Shown here: positions 1 to 7,978 of the stretch, piece after piece
Layout of the letters: every line of letters begins with the position of its first letter
Position numbering within the stretch: position 1 is the first letter of the stretch
Assembly: GCA_036939355.1 (NCBI GenBank)
Contig: JALLAP010001276.1
Coordinates: 1-15,804, forward strand
Direction of reading: 5' to 3'
DNA from: Thalassiosira profunda
Lineage: Eukaryota > Bacillariophyta > Thalassiosirophyceae > Thalassiosirales > Thalassiosiraceae
DNA length: 15,804 nt
Position numbers and translations under genes: made by a program
The notes under the pieces: generated by a model
Databases searched by the model: none
What the model saw: the letters and a program-made list of their open reading frames with translations, nothing else
What the model was told of the DNA's origin: nothing

Positions 1-17
1 AGGCCACTCTGCAGCGA

Positions 18-3000
18 ATGATGCTACAAATACAAAAGGATGGTGCATCCGATGATGGGGAGGCGGAGAGGCGGGGGGAAGTGGCCAAGTTGGTGCTGCA
101 ATGCCGGGAGCTGCTGAGTTTAAATGGCAGCGGGAGGGCAGCGACATCTGGGTCGTTCGCCTCGAGGGTCAACGGGGAAAGGGAAGGGAGGAGGATGCGA
201 AAGAAGCAATCCACTCCTACGATGCCAGTGGCCAACTTTTCGACTGTGACTACTTCATCGGGAGAGGTTGATGTGATTGGCGAGTTAGAGCGCAATAGCG
301 ATGGCAAAGTGCAGGAGGAGGAAATTGTGTCGTTGCTCGATGCCGACGAGGATGCAATCACAAGACATGCGCCCTCGATGTCCCCCTACGAGCAAATGGT
401 CGTGGATTTGTTTCCCTCGGAACGGCAAGATGCGAAGGGAGAGTCCCTCGATCCGTATTGGATGGAGCCGCTGCTTTCTTTGACAAAATCCTCGGCGCGA
501 TCTCTCGTGCGACAGTTGCAATCCACATCGTGCCCGATGGCGTACGATCCATCGGCCAGCCCAATCACGTCCTTGATCGCAAACACCAACACTACGGCCC
601 CGCCCAAACGAACGACCTCCCTTCTCTCCTACATTCGCGAACAAAAGTCGGAGTTGTTTTCGGATTCTGTCGTCCTCGTTCGCGTCGGCGACTTCTACGA
701 AACGTATGGCGTTGATGCCATCCTATTGGTGGAGCACTGTGGTCTCAACCCCATGGCGGGGAAGGCCCGCGCGGGGTGTCCGTGGAGGAACGTCCAGGCA
801 ACGCTGGACGGGCTGACGAGGGTGGGGTTTCGTGTGGCGGTGTTCGAGGAGTGGAACAGGGTAGGGGAGGCGCCAGATGGTCAATCTGCAAAAGGTGGCA
901 AGCTGAAGACTCGGTATTTAGCTCAGGTGGTCTCGTCCGCAAACCCAACTTACATGCACGGACTCGTCCTGAAGGACGAGGGCGGCGCCTCGGACGATGC
1001 TCGGGCGACAGGCGATGCGTCGTTGTCTGCTCCCGGGAGATCTTATGTTGGCGTCGTCGAAACGCAGGCTGGCTACACATTGGTAGAAATCTCAGCGGAG
1101 GAGCGTACAGTTGTGGTATCGGAACGGTTGACTGCAGAAGCCGTGTCCTGCCGGCTGGTGGCCTACCCGCCCGCCGACCCGCTGTTCTACGTGCCACCGT
1201 ACTCCGACGATGTCGCGGGTGGAAAGAAGAGGCGATTGGATCGCCTTCCTTTCCTGCCGTGGCGGCAGTCCTCTTCGTCTCCGTTGGCATCGCAGCAGCG
1301 ATATTCGCAGGGCAGTTACGACGTGGGCACGACGGGAAAGGTCCGAGTCAAGACGTTGCCCCCATCGCTCGTTGTCAGCCCCAACCCTGGTCAGACGGAT
1401 GTCGAGCGGGCAAAGCAAACCATTGTATCGGCATTCCTGCGGCTCGAGGATGATTCTATCTCCAGATTGGGAGAGTCATCCTCGTTGCCATCGAGGAAAC
1501 AGGAGCAGAGGGTGGTGACGCATTATGATTTTGTCGTCGTGGCGTCAGAGGAATCGGGACCAGCTTCGCAATCCGCTTCGACTCTCACAAAGACACAGCC
1601 TCTGCACTTGGAAACGGCGACGCAATTGGGCCTCATGTCTGATCCTGCCATACCCCCGCTGGTGGCCTCTTTGCTTCCAGACGCGGCCCCGGCCTCCTCG
1701 CGACGGTTCCTGCGACGCTGGCTGCTCATTCCGCCCCCTCCAGACGTTGCCGATGCCATGTTGCAGCTAGTGGGCACCCTCAAAGACGAGAACGATAAGG
1801 CATTGCCCTCTCTCAATGCTCCACCTTTGACAGGAAAGGTGATATCCCTGATTCGGGCCGGGCAGGCCAGCGCCGCAGTGTATCGCGAGATTTTGTCGGC
1901 GTTGGACGCAGCGAGCGAGATTTTGCTCCTAGACGGAGTTGGCGAGCAAAGCGACAGCCAACTAGGCATTGTACGACCGCTGATGAAAATACTGCACCAC
2001 GATACAGGAACGGAGGCTTCTAGCTCAGCCTCGTTGAGACATAGCTTCGTGGAGGCCATGGCGAAGATCAAAAGCGTCGTCAGCACAAACAACCTTGAAC
2101 ACCCATTGCAAAACAGCAATGGAGTTGGCGATGATGACACAAATCGAGACTTCATTAGCTACTATGGAGATGTGATCCCTTCTGCCTTCTTTGAAAGAAA
2201 TGAAGCGATATGGAGAGGCCGGGTCAAGCCGAGCGCGTTGCGAAATGCGCACGACGTTCCACTGGCAGCCAGGCGTCTTGCCGAGGCCATTGCCGTTGAC
2301 TTTTGGGGCGTCAGTGAAATCATTTTGGACGAAGATGGCATCATCGATTTGTCGGATGCAAAGGAGAACAAGTCGCCTGTCGTGCAGGACATTTTCAACA
2401 ATCTCATTGCGCTCAAGTCCATTCCAACGTGGGCAAAGGATTTGTGTGTTGAGAAGTCAGAGCCAGAGGACTCTGAGACAGAGGCCAAGCCTCGCTATTT
2501 CCACCCTCGTGATCGCAACGGCAAGATCCTTCGCAACCGGTACACCACAGAGCGAGTGCAAGACTGCATGGCTGAGTACGTCGACGCTTGCGCCAACGCA
2601 AGGACAGAGGTCGAACGAGTCTTTACCAGGCTGTCCTGGGATCTGGTGGACAATGGGCACCTCCCTGCGGTTCTGCAAGCGTCTCACCTGAACCTTATCC
2701 TGTCTACTGCCGCACATCACGCGGCGAGTTCCAATGCGAAGGGTTGGAGCACGGCTGCAATCTATGATGATGGCGCTTACTCAAACTCCACTGCCGGGCA
2801 TTTCAATGGCGTTTGGCCGTACTGGATGCATCGTTCAGACTCGGTATCAAATTCGTTCGACCTTGACGGGCTGTTTCTGTTGACAGCACCCAACATGTCT
2901 GGGAAAAGCACCTTGATGCGCTCCACAGCAGCAGCCGCCCTGTTGATCAATTGCGGATTGTGTGCACCCGTAGACAAAGGCTCGGCCGTCAGAAGATTCG

Positions 3001-3932
3001 ATTCCATCTTTGTTCGGGGGGCAAGGTGAGTCAAAAGGATACTCTTGTGTTTCTTCTGATCTGTGCTGATCTCTACACGCCCTCCGCCTCGCTTTACCAG
3101 CGCCGATGTGCCAACCGAAGACAAGTCTGCCTTTGGAGCGGAGATGGGTGACGTCGCCGCGCTCCTCCGATCGTGTGGCGAGCGATCTCTGGTGTTTGTG
3201 GACGAAATCGGACGGGGCACGTCTCCCAGAGATGGCACGAGTCTTGCCGGCGCAATACTGGAGAAGATGTCAGAAGCGCGCATGAGTGGCATGTTTGCCA
3301 CTCACCTGCATGGCATCCTCAAGCTGCCGTTCTCCTCAGAGGCCGAGGACAGACTGAGAAAGAAGCGGATGGCGGTTAGCGAGGATGGACATTGGACCTA
3401 TTTAATGGAGAACGGAGTCTGCACTAATTCGTTGGCACTCATAACAGCGGCCAAGTTCGGCCTTCCCGAGTCGATCCTCAAGCGTGCCGAAGAGCTATCC
3501 CAGCACGTTGCTGGAGGATTGGAAGTTCTTGAGGGAACGGTTGCAAACAGAGACAGTAGTGCATCGAGTTCAGTTGTCACGATACTCGAAGAAACGGCCG
3601 GTAGCCGTTCAAGCGTGCACATCCCGGAGGGATACATTTCGCCTCCTTCGCTGGAAGGCTCCTCTTGTGTGTACGTTCTCCAAATCGGAGACGACAAAAG
3701 CAAGACGAGGTACTACGTTGGCGAGACAGACTCCCTTTCCCAACGCCTCACGCAACATCGCTCCAAAGGGAAAGATTGGTCGTCGCTGAGCGCTGTGGCA
3801 ATCCAGGTGGAGAGCAAAACTTCAGCCCGCGCGGTCGAAAGCCTGGTGATACAAAGATTGGCTCAGAGTGGGTTCGATCTGGTTAGCGTCGCCGATGGAA
3901 CATCCTTGCGAAATCCAGGAAGGGCTCAGTAA
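18..3932 (+). CDS. MSH1: MSH1-like organellar MutS homologue with C-terminal GIY-YIG nuclease domain (5' end not in window)
   Basis: Exons 18-3025 and 3101-3932 join in frame (split codon AG|C) to give 1279 residues from the first visible Met. The frame stays open to the left edge, so the true start and any organelle-targeting peptide may lie outside. The MutS mismatch-binding domain I carries the Phe-Tyr-Glu wedge (GDFYE, residues 224-228). A block near residues 527-575 beginning QPLHLETATQLG closely resembles plant MSH1. The ATPase has a P-loop (APNMSGKST, 957-965), a Walker B (LVFVDE, ending D1037-E1038), GRGTS (1040-1044) and the FATH histidine (1071). The C-terminus is a GIY-YIG domain: VYVL at 1193, YYVGETD at 1207, Arg1218 and Glu1249 in the catalytic positions. 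In plants MSH1 keeps mitochondrial and plastid genomes stable and suppresses mutation and ectopic recombination; the same role here is inference. It is longer than plant MSH1 (about 1100 aa) because of low-complexity inserts. The gene converges with the next one. Confidence 0.93.
3026..3100 (+). other. Intron of the MSH1-like gene (75 nt)
   Basis: The intron has a GTGAGT donor, a TACCAG acceptor and a possible branch site GTGCTGATC near 3063-3071. Without splicing the frame stops at 3027-3029. Splicing restores the conserved MutS block from FVRGAS through ADVPTEDKSAFGAEM, between the Walker A and Walker B motifs. Confidence 0.93.
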
Positions 3933-4111
3933 TAGTTGATTCCTAATGTTACGACAAACAACTCTGCTTTCTAGTCCGACCTCTCTCGATAATACATCTC
4001 GCCTCCTCGTGGAGTCCCATAAATAGACTGGGTGAGGGCAAAGGAAATCGCTCGATGATACACACCTCAACATAACAAGTGTGCTCCAACAGTACCACAT
4101 CGCACAGGAGT
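3933..4111. other. Convergent intergenic gap (shared 3' flank)
   Basis: This 179-bp stretch separates the stop codons of the MSH1-like gene and the DUF6824-like gene. It must hold both 3' UTRs. I see no canonical AATAAA on the + strand, only weak AT-rich patches (CATAAATAG near 4018), and no conserved coding. Confidence 0.6.
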
Positions 4112-5599
4112 CTACTTGGAAAGCGGAAGACTTTCCATATGCATGTCAATGGCTGCCTGAGCATTCAGGGTATCATCGTAATCATTGCTTTCATCGTGCA
4201 GCCTCTTCAAAAGAGTCTGGAAGTCATGGATGTAGCTCTGGATCTTCTCCAAGTCGGCAGGGGTGAGATCCTTGCGAAAGTTTTCGTTAACGTGGCGCTT
4301 GAGGCCGCCGTAGAACTTCTTCTCGTTCGCATCTTTCGACTGGTTGAGTCTCTCCCTGACAGCGTCATACAGAGCTACCTTCTGCTTCAGCTCAACAACC
4401 ACCACAGCCGATGCCTTGGCTTGCTCATCGTCAGCGTCCAACACGATCGGATCGTCGTTGTTGCCCACAGTAGCGCTCGCCGTGCTGTTGTTGGCGCGAC
4501 CGGCAGAGCTCGACGTTCCCCTATACAGGCCTCGGGCGGCCTTGGGCGGCTGAGTCTTCTTGGCTTTCTTCTTCTTCCCCACTGGAGCAGCTGCCGCAGA
4601 CGTCTCTAGCACAGCACTGCCACGCTTGTTATTCCACAGGTGTGGCGTTTTGTTGCGCCTGGACAAGTCCTCAAAGATTTCTGTTTGTGCATGAATTCAA
4701 GGTGAGCCAAGTCTCCTGCCGACAAGTCGAGGCGAAAGATCACATGAGGGACTTACTTTCTTCCGCCACCTTGGCGCTCACGGCGACATACTTTTTGTTT
4801 GTGCAGGGGTAGTTGACGTACTTGAGGTACCTGCCGCCTGGTCCCAAGATTCCTTCTTCCTTGAACCGCTTGAACAGTTTTCGGCTGAATGTCTTCGCGG
4901 TAACGAGGTGTTTCTCATCCTCGAAGCGCCTGAAACTGCTGAACATCAGGTCCCGGTACTTGCCCTCTCTGTGATCCGTAAGGCTCAGAATGAAGTCATT
5001 GTCGTTTGGGGTGACGTTGTCTGATGCCGCAAGTTCTAACGTTACGTCTGAGAAGATAGATGCGTTGTCAGAGCTCCTGAGGTGCCCCTGCAAAGCTTGC
5101 TCGCCAGCCTTGGCTTTGAGCCTGTTCTTCTTCTGCAACAAGGAGCGCCCCCGGGCCTTGATAGTGTCCTTGGCACCTGGAACAAACAGATGTCAGCACT
5201 GACCAAGGGCCAGATAAAGAGATCTCTAGAGGAAAGGCAAAACTTACGTTTCAGCGCGTCTTCGTCACTCATGAGCGAGTATCCGGTGATAGGGGAGTTG
5301 CCCCCCGGTCCGCTCTCGGGTTTCAGCAGCCTGCCTCCGCCCTCTTTCAGCTCGGCGACTACCAAATCTGCTTCCTGATCGATCGCATCCCTGTCCCACT
5401 GCTGAACATTACCCCACCTCTCCTCGAGACGTTTCACGCGCTCTAAGATCATGTTTTCGTACCTCGGGTGGCGAGCGCTGAAGACGACATCACTTGAGCG
5501 AAGATCCTCGTCTCTCAGCTGCACTTCATCGTCCTCTAAATCACTGCCGTATGAAGCTAGCATCATTCCGATCGAGTGTTCCCGTGGCGCAGCCATCAT
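4112..5599 (-). CDS. Unknown-function protein with DUF6824-like domain, three exons
   Basis: Exons 5599-5248, 5176-4757 and 4680-4112 join in frame at both junctions to give 446 residues. The start is MMAA at 5599. The segment at about residues 173-265 opens with TPNDNDFIL, has H-x-G-x-YR, a Lys/Arg-rich helix, then GGRYLK, YVAVS and AEEKI. This order resembles DUF6824, a domain abundant in diatoms and other stramenopiles whose usual pattern is a D-V-L/H-x-GN/R motif, a K-rich helix, GRFLK, W-x-x-V and an A-x-EK helix. The match is divergent and made from memory. The N-terminus (1-117) is acidic and charged, residues 120-150 are basic, the early part of exon 3 is K/A-rich and nuclear-localisation-like, and the C-terminus looks helical. 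DUF6824 proteins are often treated as putative DNA-binding or regulatory factors, but no function is established here. The gene shares its 5' flank with the next gene. Confidence 0.82.
4681..4756 (-). other. Intron 2 of the DUF6824-like gene (76 nt)
   Basis: On the minus strand the donor is GTAAGT (starting at 4756) and the acceptor AAACAG (ending at 4681). The split codon A|AA gives Lys258, and splicing joins the end of the domain, VAEE to KIFEDL. Reading through would stop after four codons. Confidence 0.9.
5177..5247 (-). other. Intron 1 of the DUF6824-like gene (71 nt)
   Basis: On the minus strand the donor is GTAAGT (starting at 5247), the acceptor TTCCAG (ending at 5177), and GTGCTGAC is a good branch-site candidate about 20 nt upstream of the acceptor. 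The split codon C|GT gives Arg118. Both flanking frames are restored. Confidence 0.88.
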
Positions 5600-5929
5600 T
5601 CAACACTGTTTGTAGCTACAACGAGGCAATTTATGCGCAGGTCTGGGCTCAGGCCGTGTGATTTTGCGCCTTGTCAGGTGGAGCTCATCGAAAAAATCAG
5701 TCTACGCAGGATTGGTTCGGCCCCGCATTGGTTTCTCCTCAACTTGCCCAGTTCCTATTCTGAGCGTGGTGATGCACATGACTGCCTTACATGACTGTTT
5801 AGACTCCTGTTGGTCTGAACAGAAACTCAAGAAGAGAACCTGAGCGTGGAAAACATGGGCTTGGGCGCCTCACGCTCTCCATCCACGGTGCTGTTTATCT
5901 GGCAGTAAGGAAGAATTGGCTAGCGAGTG
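5600..5929. promoter_or_regulatory. Shared divergent promoter region, DUF6824-like gene and Tudor-like gene
   Basis: This 330-bp gap lies between two start codons on opposite strands, so it should hold both promoters and 5' UTRs. No convincing TATA box, tRNA or ORF is visible. It contains GAGCGTG at 5762-5768 and 5842-5848 and its inverse CACGCTC at 5871-5877, plus a 9-bp direct repeat ACATGACTG at 5776-5784 and 5789-5797. Regulatory meaning is inferred from position only. Confidence 0.45.
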
Positions 5930-6769
5930 ATGATTGAAGATCAACGAGGGCTGCGCTGCCAATCGACAATGCAAGGGCGGAAATCAGACAGCGCAAACGA
6001 GCCGGCTGAGCCCGACGATAGCGGCCCCACTCTGCTCAAAGGTACACTCGCATTCGTCGAGGAAGACGGCGTCCGCTATCAAGTAATGAGCGGTTTGTGG
6101 CTGTCCTCCGGCGATGCGGCGCCTAACCGCAAACAGTCGTTTCAGCTCAGCCGGATTGTGCCCCCGATCGAAGAGCCGGCAGTGTCCGACGGCGAATTTG
6201 AGTTCAGCGGCTCGTTCCAGTACGATGAGCAAGAGGTTGTGGATGAAATTGGCGTCAAGGTGGTGTTCCAGAGACGTGGCAAAGGCTCCTGTATGGTTAG
6301 TGGGCGGGGTCAGAATGAGATTGGCGTGTTCAAATTTGATGGAGTGGCCACCCAGGGGGCAATGGACGAAACGACTTACAGTATTGAGCTCCACAAACGC
6401 TACATTCTGGAGATTGGTACGGAGGTCTCGAAGGAGTTCGTTGACGAAAGAGACGGCCTCGTCAAACCCTTCAAAGGGAGCGTCGCTTCGTATAACGCCG
6501 AGAGAGATAAATACCTCGTTGTCTACGAGGATGGCGACTCCGAAGAATTGGGCGAAGACGATCTGCTCGACATCGCCCTGTCCGAGGACACTCGAGACGA
6601 CGAGGCGCAATCCAATCAAGACAAAGCCGCCGAGGCGAATCACAGCGATACCCAGCCAAACGCCGAAGACGCCATGAAGCAGAAGCGGATGAAAATCTAT
6701 CACGGGCTCTCTGATCTTTCAGACTTTGTTGGTAGGCTTGCCAAAGATGTGTCGCGAGGAGGGAGGTAG
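5930..6769 (+). CDS. Hypothetical protein with Tudor-like segment
   Basis: This is a single-exon gene of 279 residues. The first ATG is at 5930, nine bases after an in-frame TAG at 5921; a later Met at codon 14 (MQGRK) is an alternative start. Residues about 85-150 read like an antiparallel beta domain, with GEFEFSGSF, VKVVFQRR and IGVFKFDGVA strands separated by turns. Residues about 166-212 (from VSKEFVDERDG, through KPFKGSV, to YLVVYEDGDSEELGEDDL) have the pattern of small SH3/Tudor-like chromatin readers: an entry strand, a GxVxxYN turn, and a Y-x-V-x-Y-x-DGD-x-E-x-L strand pair. The C-terminus is acidic, then basic. There is no signal peptide or membrane segment. The N-terminal part is unrecognised. 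A nuclear or chromatin role is inference from the Tudor-like pattern alone. Confidence 0.8.
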   Translation: MIEDQRGLRCQSTMQGRKSDSANEPAEPDDSGPTLLKGTLAFVEEDGVRYQVMSGLWLSSGDAAPNRKQSFQLSRIVPPIEEPAVSDGEFEFSGSFQYDEQEVVDEIGVKVVFQRRGKGSCMVSGRGQNEIGVFKFDGVATQGAMDETTYSIELHKRYILEIGTEVSKEFVDERDGLVKPFKGSVASYNAERDKYLVVYEDGDSEELGEDDLLDIALSEDTRDDEAQSNQDKAAEANHSDTQPNAEDAMKQKRMKIYHGLSDLSDFVGRLAKDVSRGGR

Positions 6770-6889
6770 TTGGCCGAGGGGCGGGCAGCAATTATTCCGT
6801 AGTATTGTTTGCAAGCATTGAAGGGCCCGGAGTGTAGAAGAACGTATAGCTCACTTTGGCCTTCACGTAGTCAGCCTCCACTTCTCGAA
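6770..6889. other. Convergent intergenic gap (shared 3' flank)
   Basis: This 120-bp gap between the stop codons of the Tudor-like gene and the FKBP gene must hold both 3' ends. I see no gene or clear polyadenylation signal in it. Confidence 0.55.
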
Positions 6890-7667
6890 TCAAGGAGCCA
6901 CGTACAGCAGCTCGATCTGGAAGTACAAATCAGCGCCCCGTCCCGCTCCCACGTCTCTATTTCCATAGCCAGCTTCCGGGGGCACTATGAGACGACGAGT
7001 GCCCCCAACCCGCATTCCTTGCAACCCGATGTCGTAGCCGGAGATAACTTCCCCCTTGCCGAGCCGAAACCCATAATTGCGGGAAGCATCGATTATCTTT
7101 CCGGACGTGTGGGACTTGGCGCGCAGTGTGTAGGCGACCCGGATCTTCTTTCGGTGCTGCACCACCGGGCCCTTGCCCACGATGAGATCCTGCATCTTTA
7201 CCCCCTTGGCGAGCGCTGTGTATTGTTGCGACGATGCACCATCCTTCATCCTCTTCTTCTTCTCCTTATCCTTCTTCTGTTTGGTTTGCAATTCCTTCTC
7301 TGTTTCTCTGCGTCGTTGTTGGGATGCCTCGGCGGCCGCTGCTGCCTGGGCCTTCTTCTCTTTTCTCCGCTCCTTCTGCCGCCTGCCGCTGCTTCTTTAG
7401 CCGCAATCTCTCAATCTTTGCAGCATCGGCCGCATCCTTCGAGATATTGTTGGGTTTGCTATCGTTTGCATCGCTGGTGGTGGGCGCATCGTCTGCAAGG
7501 GCGCTGGCAACTTCTTGCTCCCCGGAAGCCCCCTCGCCATCACCATCGTCAGTTCTTCGGCGTTTATTGGGAACAGACGACGCGCGGCGATCGAGCCACG
7601 CCATCTCGGCCTGCTCGATCCCATCGTCGTCGTCGTGGCCTCGTCTCGACTTGTTCCTTCGCCCCAT
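6890..7667 (-). pseudogene. FKBP-type peptidyl-prolyl isomerase, nucleolar-type architecture, frameshifted by a 7-bp tandem duplication
   Basis: The start is ATG at 7667 (MGRRNK). The N-terminal half is charged, with basic and acidic clusters and a Lys/Arg-rich coiled stretch. The C-terminal roughly 105 residues are an FKBP domain: VAYTL, then IID, FRLGKGEVISGYD, GMRVGGTRRLIVPPEAGYG and DLYFQIELL. Compared with FKBP12, the Tyr, Asp, Phe, Val-Ile and second Tyr of the active site are present. The pocket Trp is Tyr and the usual Phe before the Asp is Ile. A basic/acidic N-terminal extension before one C-terminal FKBP domain is typical of nucleolar histone-chaperone FKBPs. The two halves lie in different frames; GCGGCAG occurs twice in tandem at the break, and counting one copy gives one continuous frame of 256 codons. 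No GT donor exists on this strand from 7261 to about 7508, so an intron does not explain it. The gene may well be intact, with an assembly error. Confidence 0.85.
7376..7389. repeat. 7-bp tandem duplication causing a frameshift
   Basis: On the + strand CTGCCGC is present at 7376-7382 and again at 7383-7389 (GCGGCAG twice on the coding strand). Seven bases is not a multiple of three. Upstream the frame reads KKQRQ, and with one copy it continues KERRKEKK, a uniform Lys/Arg-rich helix; with both copies it runs to an early stop in a Gly/Pro/Arg-rich sequence. Confidence 0.88.
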
Positions 7668-7978
7668 CGTCAAGTCAATTGTTCCTTCCGCCTTCCGCCC
7701 TTTCGCTGTCCTCGCAGGCCCTCGCTCGCGACGTCAAGGCAATCAAAGAGAAGTGAATGAGGGGTGGAGAAGTGACGTTGTTTAGGGATGATGCCCGCGT
7801 AGATTTAGCGGGGATCTTTCATGGCCATCACTCGTGAGGTCCCGAAACGCGGCGTGGCCCCCTAAACTATGCGCACAAATAATTGCAAGGTGAAGCACCA
7901 ACACAACCACAGCACCACCACAGGGTTCGCCGCTGTCCCCACCCCCCTTCAGCCGGCGCGGCATCGCACTCACTCTCA
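7668..7978. promoter_or_regulatory. Shared divergent promoter region, FKBP gene and gene at 7979
   Basis: This 311-bp gap lies between two opposite start codons. It contains ACGTCA at 7731-7736 and its reverse complement TGACGT at 7773-7778. These are the bZIP ACGT cores reported as CO2/cAMP-responsive elements in the diatom Phaeodactylum. The right end (about 7893-7925) is CA-rich. I see no clear TATA box and no RNA gene. Confidence 0.45.

Noticed and set aside
745..1453. Overlapping 181- and 225-codon frames on both strands in the MSH1 region
   Set aside because: They lie inside the MSH1-like coding sequence, are rich in Arg/Pro, and have no conserved motif.
5700..5730. GGTTCGGCCCC resembling a tRNA B box
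   Set aside because: There is no matching A box at the right distance and no cloverleaf could be drawn.
5984..6703. 239-codon open frame on the minus strand
   Set aside because: It is antisense to the Tudor-like gene and has no domain pattern. The plus frame has a stop-bounded ATG and a plausible fold.
7261..7508. Intron joining the two FKBP frames
   Set aside because: No GT dinucleotide occurs on the minus strand over this interval, so no standard donor exists near the break, while the 7-bp duplication explains the shift exactly.
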